Source: COE1 sp045579665
GTDB lineage: Bacteria; Bacillota; Clostridia; Lachnospirales; Lachnospiraceae
Direction of reading: 5' to 3'
Length of the DNA stretch: 32,049 nucleotides
Assembly (NCBI GenBank): GCA_045579665.1
Contig: JAZNMO010000087.1
Location: forward strand, 1 to 32,049
Below, piece by piece: positions 23,502 to 32,049 of this stretch; positions within the stretch are counted from its first letter, which is position 1; the number at the start of each line of letters is the position of its first letter. The notes under the pieces are model-generated. The model had not been told where the DNA came from, searched no databases, and worked only from the letters and a program-made list of their open reading frames with translations. Position numbers and translations under genes: made by a program.

Positions 23502-24999
23502 CTCTCTCATTACCTCGCAAACTCCTCTCAAGCTTATTCATTCCGGCGGTTAAAAGCATAACTATCGCCAAGTAAATAATTGCCACCGCAATCAATGGCA
23601 TAAATGCATCAAAGGTAACACTTCGAATGATATCGCCGCCCTTGGTAAGCTCTGCAAGACCAATATAACCACTAATAGAGGTCTCCTTGATTAAACTGAT
23701 AAACTCATTACATAAGGCTGGAAGAATATTCTTAATCGCCTGTGGTAAAATAATAAATCTCATGGTCTGATTATAAGTAAGTCCAAGGCTTCGTCCTGCT
23801 TCAAACTGTCCCTTATCCACCGCCATAATACCGGAACGAACCACCTCAGCTACATATGCCGCAGAGTTAATACCAAAAGCAATAATCGCTACAATCAGCT
23901 TATTAATACTTGTACTTGCAAATATGACATAATAAATAATCAAAAGCTGTACCATGGCAGGTGTACCACGAATAATGGTCAGATATACCTTACAAATAGC
24001 ATTCAATATGGTCAATCCGCCATTTCTGTCATGACTGGTTCTAATAATCGCAATAATAAATCCAAGAATAATACCGATAATAACTGCAAAAATAGTAATA
24101 ATCAGAGTATTGAACAAGCCCTTTACCAAGTACATATAACGGCTGTCTTCGATAAAGTTTGCATGAAATTTCTCCGCAAAGGTAGCTGACTCCTTCTCCT
24201 CACCGCCACGCACAATAATTACCTGCTTGGCCGTTGTATAGGAGGTGGTAAAATTAATATTCTTCTTACGCTCCTCTGTCACGGTAAGTCCTGAGGCTCC
24301 CACATCTGCCTTACCTGAGGAAACAGCTGTGATAACAGAGTCAAACTCCATATCCTCAATCACCATCTCCATACCAAGCTCATCACAAATAGCCTGCATA
24401 ATATCAATATCAATACCGACAATCTTACCATTGTCATAATATTCATACGGCTTAAAGGCTGCATTGGTTGCTACTACAACTGTACCATTTGTACGCTCTA
24501 CATCCTTTGTAATATAAGGCATTGTACCCTTAACCTCATCTGAGCCGATATAATTCTCATTAATCTGTGCCAAAGTACCATTCGCCTTAAGCTTCTCCAA
24601 TGCTTCGTCCATACCATTTAATAAAGCATCGTTCTCCTTGCCTACTGCAAAGGCATAATCCTCTAGTGCAAACTCTTCCTCCAAAATAGTAAGTCCGCTA
24701 TTTAGCGATACATACTGAATGGCAGGCTGCTCATCAATCAATACGCAGTCAATCTTGCCCTGCTTTAACGCCTGTATCGCATCCGTACCCTTGTTGTAAC
24801 GCTCTACAACCGTACCGGCTGCATCTCTTTCATAATCTGTTACATAAATATCTCCTGTTGTTCCAAGCTGAACCCCGATGACTGCGCCTTCCAGGTCATC
24901 CACTCCGAATACCTTATTCTCCGGAAGGTCATTACCGCATCCTGAAAGCATCATCATACATGCAGCCAGTGTCAACAGAATCTTAGTCAGTTTCTTCAT
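23494..24999 (-). CDS. amino-acid ABC substrate-binding/permease fusion with swapped binding lobes
   Basis: A 501-residue fused lipoprotein and membrane protein. The lipobox is LSGC (Cys21). Residues 33-152 (VDDLEGAVIGVQLGTTGD ... LKANGTLAQINENYIG) correspond to the second half of an ordinary SBP_bac_3 domain. Residues 171-264 (NGTVVVATNAAFKPYEYYDN ... VTEERKKNINFTTSYTTAK) correspond to the normal first half. The lobes are therefore in reversed order. The permease domain (about 290-490) has the loop QFEAGRSLGLTYNQTMRFII. The gene overlaps the ATPase gene by 8 bases. It has GAGG four bases before the ATG and follows a terminator, so it should have its own promoter, though none is obvious. Fused binding/permease proteins are known; the lobe order is the odd point. 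Substrate is probably a polar amino acid. Confidence 0.88.
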   Translation of the reverse strand: MKKLTKILLTLAACMMMLSGCGNDLPENKVFGVDDLEGAVIGVQLGTTGDIYVTDYERDAAGTVVERYNKGTDAIQALKQGKIDCVLIDEQPAIQYVSLNSGLTILEEEFALEDYAFAVGKENDALLNGMDEALEKLKANGTLAQINENYIGSDEVKGTMPYITKDVERTNGTVVVATNAAFKPYEYYDNGKIVGIDIDIMQAICDELGMEMVIEDMEFDSVITAVSSGKADVGASGLTVTEERKKNINFTTSYTTAKQVIIVRGGEEKESATFAEKFHANFIEDSRYMYLVKGLFNTLIITIFAVIIGIILGFIIAIIRTSHDRNGGLTILNAICKVYLTIIRGTPAMVQLLIIYYVIFASTSINKLIVAIIAFGINSAAYVAEVVRSGIMAVDKGQFEAGRSLGLTYNQTMRFIILPQAIKNILPALCNEFISLIKETSISGYIGLAELTKGGDIIRSVTFDAFMPLIAVAIIYLAIVMLLTAGMNKLERSLRGNERDE

Positions 25000-25030
25000 C
25001 TTGCCTCATCCTTATATATTTTTCAACATA

Positions 25031-25055
25031 TAAGGAGCCCCCTGATTCAGGGAGC
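25031..25055 (-). terminator. rho-independent terminator of the maf/ppk operon
   Basis: On the minus strand GGAGCTCCCTGA and TCAGGGGGCTCC form a near-perfect 12-position stem (one U-G wobble), followed by TTATATGTTG. It lies 32 bases after the stop of the small acidic protein gene and before the amino-acid importer gene. Confidence 0.85.
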
Positions 25056-25087
25056 TCCCTAATTCCATACTATTCTAACACATACCC

Positions 25088-25351
25088 TTAGCTTTCTACA
25101 ATAAGATATCTTCCGTCACCAATATCAAATACCTCAGCTGCCTCAAGAATCTCTTCCTTAGACTGTCCTTCTATGTCCATGCCTTCCTCATCAAAGTATT
25201 CCCATACCTCATCTACAGAGTCCACAACCACTGCCATACACTCCTCTAAGAAAGCCTCTGCCTCATCAATATTATCAGCCACCTTCTCAGGTAATAACTG
25301 TAACTGGTTCTTTAAAAAACATTTTAATACTGCTTCATCATATTCATGCAT
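25088..25351 (-). CDS. small acidic hypothetical protein, 87 residues
   Basis: A very acidic soluble protein (many Glu and Asp, with AEAFLEECMAVVVDSVDEVW in the middle) and no signal peptide. The frame can start at a GTG four codons upstream, but GGTGGAG six bases before the ATG at 25351 makes that ATG the likely start. It lies 29 bases after maf and is the last gene before a strong terminator, so it is probably co-expressed with maf and ppk. No function is recognised; the pattern of short helices and a final GDGRYLIVES strand is compatible with a small binding or regulatory protein. Confidence 0.75.
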   Translation of the reverse strand: MHEYDEAVLKCFLKNQLQLLPEKVADNIDEAEAFLEECMAVVVDSVDEVWEYFDEEGMDIEGQSKEEILEAAEVFDIGDGRYLIVES

Positions 25352-25392
25352 AATCTGCTCCACCTTTCCATACTAACATAATTGCTAAATTC

Positions 25393-25986
25393 TTATATCA
25401 GTCCCACTGCTACAAGCTCCTGATATAATCTTCCTACAGGAAGTCCAACGACATTATTATAATCGCCTACAATTCCCTTGATATGAGCCGCACATCTGCC
25501 TTGGATACCGTAGCTTCCTGCTTTATCTAACGGGTCCTTCGTATCTACATATGCCTGAATCTGTGCCTTGGTCATCGGATACATGATAACGTCTGTCTTC
25601 TCGTGAAAAGAAATCACACGTCTGTCACCAAGTCCCAAGATGATTAGGGTTACCCCAGTATAAACCTGATGGGTGTTACCCTGCAATGCTTCCAGCATAC
25701 GCACCGCATCCTCCTCATCCTTAGGCTTTCCCATAATCTCAGTCCCCAGTGCTACAATCGTATCCGCACCAATAATCACTGTCGGCCTGCTGACAGTATA
25801 CTCTGATTCATATCGTTCTGCCACCTCTGTTGCCTTCATACAGGAAAGCTCTTCTACGATATCTGCCGGCAATGTCTTGGTAATAATCTCATCACCGCCT
25901 GCTACCATAATCTCAAAGGAGATTCCTATCTGTTTTAATAAATCCTTTCTTCTGGGTGACCCCGAAGCCAAAACATACTTTGTCAT
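25393..25986 (-). CDS. maf: Maf-family nucleoside triphosphate pyrophosphatase
   Basis: A 197-residue cytoplasmic enzyme that hydrolyses non-canonical or modified nucleoside triphosphates to monophosphates and pyrophosphate. The N-terminal substrate loop is LASGSPRRKDLL, the catalytic aspartate region is IIGADTIVALG, then KPKDEEDAVRMLEALQGNTH and KAGSYGIQGRCAAHIKGIVG, all standard Maf motifs. AAGGA lies seven bases before the ATG. It is 42 bases downstream of the polyphosphate kinase gene and 29 bases upstream of the small acidic gene. Length matches the family. Subfamily substrate (dTTP/UTP or m7GTP) cannot be fixed from sequence reading alone. Confidence 0.95.
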   Translation of the reverse strand: MTKYVLASGSPRRKDLLKQIGISFEIMVAGGDEIITKTLPADIVEELSCMKATEVAERYESEYTVSRPTVIIGADTIVALGTEIMGKPKDEEDAVRMLEALQGNTHQVYTGVTLIILGLGDRRVISFHEKTDVIMYPMTKAQIQAYVDTKDPLDKAGSYGIQGRCAAHIKGIVGDYNNVVGLPVGRLYQELVAVGLI

Positions 25987-26028
25987 GCTACAATCCTTTT
26001 CTAAACTACATCGTCTTAATATGAGACT

Positions 26029-28194
26029 CTATTCAATGTGCGTCTCAGGCTTGAAGGTTCTTGCCATACTGGCTTCCTTCTTCTGCGACTGGCTTCTTGC
26101 CATGTATTCCTTACAGAATTCATCCTGTGCAATCACAGCTTCCTTACCTCTTCTGTCCAGCTTCTCATAGCTTCCGTCAGCCTGCATAAACTGCGCCTTA
26201 ACCGTATCTCTTAACTGTGTTTCTAAAATATGATATACCTCTTCCTGTAATCTTGGTTCCACTACAGGGAAAAGTATCTCGACTCTTCGCTCTAAATTTC
26301 TTGGCATCCAATCCGCACTGCCCATATAAAGCTCAGGCATTCCACCATTCTCAAAATAAAATATTCTTGCATGCTCAAGGAAATTACCAACAATAGAACG
26401 TACTGTTATATTATCATGTGTACCTGGAACGTCAACCCTTAAACAACAAATTCCTCTCACAATCAGCTCAATCTTTACTCCTGCTGCCGCAGCCTCATAC
26501 AATGCCTTAATAATATCCAGGTCACACAAAGAGTTCATCTTTGCAATAATCTTTGCCGGGCGATTCTGCTTTGCATTCTCCTTCTCCCTGCCAATCAGGT
26601 ACAGGAACTTATCCTTCAGCCAAAGTGGTGCCAAAGAAAGTTTATTCCAGCTAAGCGGCTCTGAATATCCCGAAAGCATATTAAATACAGCCGTCGCATC
26701 CTCACCTATCGCCTCATTACAGGTTAAAATACCTGTATCCGTATAAAGCTTTGCCGTCTGGTCATTATAATTACCCGTTCCAAGATGAACGTATCTTCTG
26801 ATACCCTCCTCTTCTCTACGAACCACCAGCGTTATCTTACTGTGAGTCTTTAAACCTACCAATCCGTAGATTACGTGACATCCTGCCTGCTCCAGCTTTC
26901 TTGCCCATACGATATTATTCTCTTCGTCAAATCGCGCCTTCAGCTCTACCAGTACCGATACCTGCTTTCCATTCTCTGCTGCCTGTGCAAGCGCTGCAAT
27001 AATCGGCGAATTACCGCTGACTCTGTACAAAGTCTGCTTAATTGCTAATACATCCGGGTCCTTTGCTGCCTGTTGAATAAACTCTACCACCGGCGCAAAG
27101 GTCTCATATGGATGATGTAACAAAATATCCTGCTTACGAATCTTATCAAAGATACTTCCCTCCATAGCAGCAAGCGCTGCAACAGGCTGTGGTGTATATG
27201 GTGCAGTCTTGAATTTGTCAAATCCCGGCAATCCATACATCTTCATCAAAATGGTTAAATCTAAAGGTCCCGGAATATTATAAATATCATGTTCCTCTAT
27301 CTCAAGCTCCTTCTTAATAATCTGTAAGAGCTTGTCATCAATACCTGCCTCAACCTCTAGTCGAATCGCCTGTCCCCACTGACGTTTTTTAATCTGACGC
27401 TCAATCTCCTTTAACAAATCTGCCGCATCATCCTCGTCAATGGCAAGGTCAGCATTTCTCATAATTCTAAACGGATATACACAAACAATGTCATAATTCA
27501 AGAAAAGCTTATCCATGTTGCGCTCAATAATCTGCTCCAACAAAATAACACGCTTTTCCCCTGTCTGCGTTTGTGGCAGCGGAACAATTCTTGGTAACAC
27601 GCTCGGTACCTGAACTGTTGCAAACTCAAGCTCCTTCTTATGAGAATCCCTCTTCAGACCTTGCTTTTCATTTCCCTTCTTGGATACCAGCGCCCCCAGA
27701 TTCAGCGACTTATTGCGAATCAAAGGAAATGGTCTCGAAGAATCCACCGCCATTGGTGTCAATACCGGATACACATTGTCCTGAAAATATCTGTCTACAT
27801 ATGCACAATCCTCATCACTTAATTCCTCATGCTTTTCCACAACAACAAGACCATTCTGCTTCAATAATGGAAGCAATGAACGATTATAGGTCGAATATTG
27901 CATCTCTACAAACTCATGAGTTGCTTTGTTAATTCTTTCAAGCTGCTCTCCCGGTGTCATTCCGGCAATATCCTTCTTCACGTAGCCTGCATTTACCATA
28001 TCCTTCAAGGAAGCTACTCGCACCATAAAAAATTCATCCAGATTCGATGAAGTAATACTTAAGAACTTTAAGCGTTCAAATAATGGATTGCTTTTATCCC
28101 GTGCCTCTCCTAAGATTCTGTTATTAAAGGCAAGCCAGCTCAGCTCTCTATTTAAATAAAATTCAGACTTTCCATAATCAATTTTCTCTCGCAT
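26029..28194 (-). CDS. ppk1: polyphosphate kinase 1
   Basis: A 721-residue enzyme that reversibly transfers the gamma phosphate of ATP to inorganic polyphosphate. The N-terminal domain begins YLNRELSWLAFNNRIL (about 13-28) with SSNLDEFFMVRVASLKD next. The catalytic core has KARFDEENNIVWARKL, the conserved histidine in GLKTHSK (His451) and the second one in YVHLGTGNYND (His470); the C-terminal region has YMGSADWMPRNLERRVEI. Length and domain order are normal. The start ATG follows AAGGGGATGAGAGC. It lies 23 bases after the exopolyphosphatase-like gene in the same operon, so polymer synthesis and breakdown appear co-regulated. Confidence 0.96.
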   Translation of the reverse strand: MREKIDYGKSEFYLNRELSWLAFNNRILGEARDKSNPLFERLKFLSITSSNLDEFFMVRVASLKDMVNAGYVKKDIAGMTPGEQLERINKATHEFVEMQYSTYNRSLLPLLKQNGLVVVEKHEELSDEDCAYVDRYFQDNVYPVLTPMAVDSSRPFPLIRNKSLNLGALVSKKGNEKQGLKRDSHKKELEFATVQVPSVLPRIVPLPQTQTGEKRVILLEQIIERNMDKLFLNYDIVCVYPFRIMRNADLAIDEDDAADLLKEIERQIKKRQWGQAIRLEVEAGIDDKLLQIIKKELEIEEHDIYNIPGPLDLTILMKMYGLPGFDKFKTAPYTPQPVAALAAMEGSIFDKIRKQDILLHHPYETFAPVVEFIQQAAKDPDVLAIKQTLYRVSGNSPIIAALAQAAENGKQVSVLVELKARFDEENNIVWARKLEQAGCHVIYGLVGLKTHSKITLVVRREEEGIRRYVHLGTGNYNDQTAKLYTDTGILTCNEAIGEDATAVFNMLSGYSEPLSWNKLSLAPLWLKDKFLYLIGREKENAKQNRPAKIIAKMNSLCDLDIIKALYEAAAAGVKIELIVRGICCLRVDVPGTHDNITVRSIVGNFLEHARIFYFENGGMPELYMGSADWMPRNLERRVEILFPVVEPRLQEEVYHILETQLRDTVKAQFMQADGSYEKLDRRGKEAVIAQDEFCKEYMARSQSQKKEASMARTFKPETHIE

Positions 28195-28217
28195 GCTCTC
28201 ATCCCCTTCTCTAATAC

Positions 28218-29768
28218 CTAGAATACACTACTCTTCTTTTGTCGAATCACAGGCTTAATATTATAAACCTCTTCAAAGAATACCGCATTACGTTCAAACA
28301 AGCCAAGCTCCAATGTTAAGTCTGCGTGTGTCTCCAACGTAATGGTAATCACATCATCCTTAATCATCAGCTTCACATCTTCATACTCTGCCTTGTGACT
28401 GATATCCAAACTGATTACAAGACGAATCAACGCTGTCAGCTTAGCAATCTTTAGATAAGACTCTCTATCCAAAGTCGTCGTCTTACGCAAGGTCTCATAA
28501 TATTCAAACGGCACCGTCGCATACTTTACAATATTTGCTACAATTTCACGTTCCAAATGCGATAAACCAATCATCTCCGTTGCCATTACAATACTGTAGG
28601 AGCAGTCCCCCACATTATTCAGGCTGATATACTTGCCACATTCACACAAAATGGAAGCAATCTGTAATAACAAGCGCTCTCTCTTTGATAATCCATGAAT
28701 CTTCTTCATGTTATCAAAGAGCTTAAGTGCTACCTTTTCCCGTGCTCTTGCCCGTCTGTCATTACCGCAATAACGCTTGTCAATCTCTCTTGCACATGCC
28801 ACAATATCCTGCTCAAAATTATGAGCGGAACGAAGCAGCTTACTTTTCTCTGCATACTCATAAGCAATACCATCGCACAAGGAAACTCCCGGTGCCCAAA
28901 GCATCTGTGCACCTAACAGCTTTATCATATGCTGCACCATCAGTGCCGACAAATACAGCAGTGAAGTATTCTCCTCCGGTATTGCAAGCTCAAAAGCGAT
29001 TTCCTGTGGTTTCTTCTGTTTCAATCCATTTACAAAGCTTATGAAATCCTGAGTCTTCATATGTCCCTTATCCACATTCTTTAACACACTCTTTTGCAGA
29101 ATATTGGAAACATAATCATCCACCAGTATGATATTCTGAATCTTGGCATCACCAACAAACAAATCCTTGAAGGATTGAAAGCTTCCGCCTATCATCTCCT
29201 CCACAAGCTCCTCAAGCTGATAAGAACGATAGGAAATCTTACCAAGCTCCTCACGCATACGAAGTACACCCGGACGAATATTCTGTGTCGTTACAAGACT
29301 GTCCTTATCGAAAAGGGAAATCTGAATACTACCACCGCCAATATCAATAAAAGCGGTAGGTTCATCAATAATATCTGCAAAGGATTGGCCCTTAGAAGCT
29401 ACCGACTTATAATCAAGAAATCTCTGCTCTGAATTACTAAGAAGTCCAATATCAATCCCCGTCTTGGTACGAATCTGGTCTAACAAAATCATGGTATTCT
29501 CAGTCTCCCGAATCGCACTCGTACCATAGGCACGATAGCTTTCCACCTTATAGGAATCCATAATCTGCACAAACTCACGAAGCATTCTGCAAAGCTCGTC
29601 AATACGGTCATTACTAAGCTTACCTGTCAGATATGAATCTGTTCCCAGCTCAATCTTATGTCTGATATGGTCGACTTCCTTCATGCCATTCTTGGCAGAA
29701 ATCTCAAATATCTTCATTGCAAGCTCATAGGAGCCTACATCAATCGCTGCAAAAGTCTTGTATGCCAT
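28218..29768 (-). CDS. ppx: Ppx/GppA-family exopolyphosphatase
   Basis: A 516-residue ASKHA-fold phosphatase expected to release phosphate from polyphosphate or pppGpp. The first phosphate loop is AAIDVGSYELAMKIFE (about 7-22), the middle motif is YGTSAIRETENT, and the second loop is FIDIGGGSIQISLF. The C-terminal half (about 310-510) is helical with HD-domain character (LLLQIASILCECGKYIS and MIGLSHLEREIVANIVKYA), as in longer Ppx/GppA proteins. GGTGG lies just before the ATG. It is directly upstream of ppk1. Whether it prefers polyphosphate or pppGpp cannot be told from sequence, but the neighbouring kinase favours polyphosphate. Confidence 0.92.
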   Translation of the reverse strand: MAYKTFAAIDVGSYELAMKIFEISAKNGMKEVDHIRHKIELGTDSYLTGKLSNDRIDELCRMLREFVQIMDSYKVESYRAYGTSAIRETENTMILLDQIRTKTGIDIGLLSNSEQRFLDYKSVASKGQSFADIIDEPTAFIDIGGGSIQISLFDKDSLVTTQNIRPGVLRMREELGKISYRSYQLEELVEEMIGGSFQSFKDLFVGDAKIQNIILVDDYVSNILQKSVLKNVDKGHMKTQDFISFVNGLKQKKPQEIAFELAIPEENTSLLYLSALMVQHMIKLLGAQMLWAPGVSLCDGIAYEYAEKSKLLRSAHNFEQDIVACAREIDKRYCGNDRRARAREKVALKLFDNMKKIHGLSKRERLLLQIASILCECGKYISLNNVGDCSYSIVMATEMIGLSHLEREIVANIVKYATVPFEYYETLRKTTTLDRESYLKIAKLTALIRLVISLDISHKAEYEDVKLMIKDDVITITLETHADLTLELGLFERNAVFFEEVYNIKPVIRQKKSSVF

Positions 29769-29832
29769 AATTCCACCTCTCCCAATCTATTACACATTCT
29801 CTTCTCTAAGTCTTATGAAAAGCCCCTGAGGG

Positions 29833-31128
29833 TTATTCTTCCTGACCTAGTAAATAATCAATAAACTGCTGTGCCGTTCTTCCAGACAAACCTCCATGAG
29901 ACAGTTCCCATGCATTTGCCGATAACAACAGCTTCTCTTCTTCCATCTTGATTCCATTTCTAGCTGCCAGCTCCTTTACGATAGTCTGGAACTCACGCTT
30001 ATCCGGCGCACAGAAGAAGATGGATACGCCAAATCTTGCCACAAGTGAGAGCTTCTCCTGTACTGTATCGGAAGCATGTAAATCATCTCTACGCTCTTCC
30101 TTGTCAGAGAACTTCTCTCTTACCAGATGTCTGCGGTTGGTCGTCGCATAAATCAATACATTATCCGGCTTCACCTCAAGACCACCTTCGATGATAGCCT
30201 TTAGATATTTGTATTCAATTTCAAACTCTTCAAAGCTCAAATCATCCATATAGATGATAAACTTATAGTTTCTATTCTTAATCTGTGCAATCACATCATT
30301 CAAATCATGGAACTGATGCTTATACACCTCAATCATACGAAGTCCCTGGTCATAATAGCGATTGATGATACCCTTGATGCTGGAGGACTTACCTGTACCT
30401 GCATCACCAAAGAGCAGACAATTATTCGCCGGCTTACCCTTTACAAAGGCCTCTGTATTATCAATCAGCTTCTTCTTTGGTATCTCATAGCCTACCAAAT
30501 CCTCCAGCTTCACATGGTCGATATTCTTAATTGCCTTAATCTCCATCTCTCCACCCTCAGGATGCGAGATTCTAAATGATTTATTTAAACCAAACTTTCC
30601 TACGCCATAGGCTGTATAGAAATCCGTTACTATCTGCTTAATCTCCTCTGGTGAGCCTGCTGCCCCAATCTTTCCTGCCAATTCACAAATCTGATTACGG
30701 ATACGGCTGTTATACACACGGCTCTTCTCTGTATTGCCTTCAAATGCACTCAGATAAGTAAAGCACTCGCTGCCAAACACCTTACTCATCGGCCCAAAAT
30801 CATAATCCAGAAATTCTTTTACAATTGCAAAATCGTGTAATGCTACTGCACTTAAGGTTCCCGGCTGTTCTCCCTTTATCTCACAGGACAAGCTGTAGGA
30901 GTTCTCATCATTTACCAAAAGATTCGCTAAAAAGCAGTGCCAGAGATTTCCATAAAATCCATGATGTGCAGCTTTATCCAAAAGCTTATGCACACAATCA
31001 TAAAACAGCTCCTCTCTGTCCTCTTTATTATAATAATCATCTTCATAATGCTCCATCAGCCATGCCATGTCTCTTAGAAGCTTATCTTCCTTCAGATTGC
31101 GGTATACAATCAGTTCTTTTTCTCTCAT
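29833..31128 (-). CDS. DUF815-family AAA+ ATPase
   Basis: A 431-residue cytoplasmic ATPase. The Walker A is GDAGTGKSS (241-249), Walker B is FIIYMDDLSFE (290-300), followed by the conserved IYATTNRRHLVREKFSD and EKLSLVARFGVSIFF. This is the DUF815 pattern. The N-terminal 200 residues are a helical domain of unknown role. The family is widespread in bacteria, but its function is not settled. Start ATG has GAGG ten bases upstream. The gene lies 21 bases after the prephenate dehydratase gene and 64 bases before ppx; a 3-bp mini-hairpin after its stop is too weak to call a terminator. Confidence 0.9.
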   Translation of the reverse strand: MREKELIVYRNLKEDKLLRDMAWLMEHYEDDYYNKEDREELFYDCVHKLLDKAAHHGFYGNLWHCFLANLLVNDENSYSLSCEIKGEQPGTLSAVALHDFAIVKEFLDYDFGPMSKVFGSECFTYLSAFEGNTEKSRVYNSRIRNQICELAGKIGAAGSPEEIKQIVTDFYTAYGVGKFGLNKSFRISHPEGGEMEIKAIKNIDHVKLEDLVGYEIPKKKLIDNTEAFVKGKPANNCLLFGDAGTGKSSSIKGIINRYYDQGLRMIEVYKHQFHDLNDVIAQIKNRNYKFIIYMDDLSFEEFEIEYKYLKAIIEGGLEVKPDNVLIYATTNRRHLVREKFSDKEERRDDLHASDTVQEKLSLVARFGVSIFFCAPDKREFQTIVKELAARNGIKMEEEKLLLSANAWELSHGGLSGRTAQQFIDYLLGQEE

Positions 31129-31149
31129 TGCAATATATCCTCTACTTCA

Positions 31150-32049
31150 TTAATAGTTTCCTAATATTTTCATGTTTCTTGTTTCTTCACGAAGACCACG
31201 GAGTGCATTTTTCACTGCCGGGTCATTGAGATTACCCTCAAAATCGAGGAAGAAACGATATTCCCAATTACGTCCCGGAAGCGGGCGGCTCTCAATCTTT
31301 GTCATATTTAATCCATTAAAAATCAAATGCGACAGCGTATGATATAAAGCTCCGCTCTCATGGCTTACCTCAAAGCAAAGACTAATCTTATTGGCATCCT
31401 TTGCATATACCTTTTGATTGGTAATAATGATAAAGCGTGTGGAATTATTCTTTTCATCATTCACACCCTGCTCTAATATCTCCAATCCATAGGTCTTAGC
31501 CGCATGTGCACTGGCAATCGCTGCCTGTGACTTATCACCATCTGCTGCCACCTTCTGTGCTGCAAAGGCATTATTCTTCATACTAATCTGCTGCCAGCCT
31601 GTATCCTGCAAATAGTGTGCTGTCTGCATCAAGGACTGAGGATGCGAATATACCATCTTAATATCCTCCTTCGTTGCGCCCGGACAACCAAGCAGACAGT
31701 GCTCCACTGCAATAATCTGCTCTCCTACAATAAAATTCTCAAACTCTACTAACAAATCATAGATTTCACTTACAATTCCTGCCGAGGAATTTTCAATCGG
31801 TAATACTGCAAAATCTGCACTACCCTCATCAATCGCAAGCATTGCATCGCGGAAGGTGTTCACATTAAAGCAGTTCACATCATCACCAAAATACTTTAAC
31901 ATCGCCATCTGAGAGTATGCTCCCTCTGCTCCCTGAAATACCACTCTTATCTTCTTCGGGTCATAATCCTCCATCTCCAAAAAAGCAAGATTGCCTCCCT
32001 TTCCATTCTCTGCAAGAAGCTGATACTGACGCTTACGGCTTAATGACAT
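31150..32049 (-). CDS. pheA: prephenate dehydratase, probably C-terminal part of a chorismate mutase fusion (partial at window edge)
   Basis: Catalyses decarboxylation and dehydration of prephenate to phenylpyruvate in phenylalanine synthesis. The prephenate dehydratase domain runs from about residue 34 (VVFQGAEGAYSQMA) and includes VLPIENSSAGIV, YSHPQSLMQ and the NNSTRFIII catalytic TRF motif. The C-terminal ACT regulatory domain has HESGALYHTL and the phenylalanine-binding KIESRPLPGRNWEYRFF. The frame is still open at the right edge. The visible N-terminal residues MSLSRKRQYQLL resemble the final helix of an AroQ chorismate mutase, so the Met at the edge is probably internal and the full protein a P-protein. 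It leads the visible part of the operon. Confidence 0.93.
   Translation of the reverse strand: MSLSRKRQYQLLAENGKGGNLAFLEMEDYDPKKIRVVFQGAEGAYSQMAMLKYFGDDVNCFNVNTFRDAMLAIDEGSADFAVLPIENSSAGIVSEIYDLLVEFENFIVGEQIIAVEHCLLGCPGATKEDIKMVYSHPQSLMQTAHYLQDTGWQQISMKNNAFAAQKVAADGDKSQAAIASAHAAKTYGLEILEQGVNDEKNNSTRFIIITNQKVYAKDANKISLCFEVSHESGALYHTLSHLIFNGLNMTKIESRPLPGRNWEYRFFLDFEGNLNDPAVKNALRGLREETRNMKILGNY

Noticed and set aside
25000..25087. Possible riboswitch or leader before the amino-acid importer
   Set aside because: Only the terminator of the previous operon and a short AT-rich leader are present; no aptamer-like structure was seen.
25673..26170. 165-codon plus-strand open frame
   Set aside because: Antisense to maf and the end of ppk1, both of which are certain; Ser/Ile-rich shadow composition.
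29819..29832. CCC-TCAG-GGG mini-hairpin followed by CTTTT after the DUF815 gene (minus strand)
   Set aside because: Only three base pairs; too weak to call a terminator, and ppx continues closely downstream.

Overview
The window looks like the chromosome of an anaerobic Bacillota of the Lachnospiraceae type (Roseburia/Butyrivibrio-like). This is inferred from moderately low GC, GGAGG-type ribosome sites, lipoprotein-type solute-binding proteins, and an ATPase-less sugar ABC cassette beside intracellular glycan-debranching enzymes. No RNA gene, insertion sequence, CRISPR array or prophage is visible. Nearly everything is on the minus strand; the clear exception is one AraC-type regulator.

Region 1 (169-19094, minus) is a run of 12 tightly spaced genes that reads as one operon, divergent from the AraC gene at 19424. 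In transcription order it encodes: a membrane-anchored solute-binding protein fused to two carbohydrate-binding-like modules; a MalF/MalG-type permease pair; a secreted NHL/TPR protein with a C-terminal membrane anchor; a Yip1-like membrane protein; a membrane-anchored DUF5696-type protein; a second permease pair; a lipoprotein solute-binding protein; a cysteine-rich peptidase-U32-like protein; an SGNH hydrolase; and a GH115 alpha-glucuronidase. There is no transporter ATPase, so a shared MsmK-type ATPase elsewhere is inferred. The last three proteins lack signal peptides. The simplest model is uptake of acetylated, (4-O-methyl)glucuronic-acid-decorated xylo-oligosaccharides followed by cytoplasmic removal of the decorations. 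The DUF5696, Yip1-like, NHL/TPR and U32-like members have no established role in this and are the most novel part of the window.

Region 2 (19095-20649) holds the divergent promoter region, the AraC regulator, a perfect 20-bp bidirectional terminator and a small ORF or gene remnant lying between two terminators.

Region 3 (20650-24999, minus) encodes an amino-acid ABC importer (a substrate-binding/permease fusion whose two binding lobes are in swapped order, then its ATPase) and a 691-residue protein with SseB-like repeats.

Region 4 (25031-32049, minus) is a housekeeping operon: the 3' part of a chorismate mutase/prephenate dehydratase gene (cut by the window edge), a DUF815 AAA+ ATPase, an exopolyphosphatase-like protein, polyphosphate kinase, Maf, and a small acidic protein, ending at a strong terminator.
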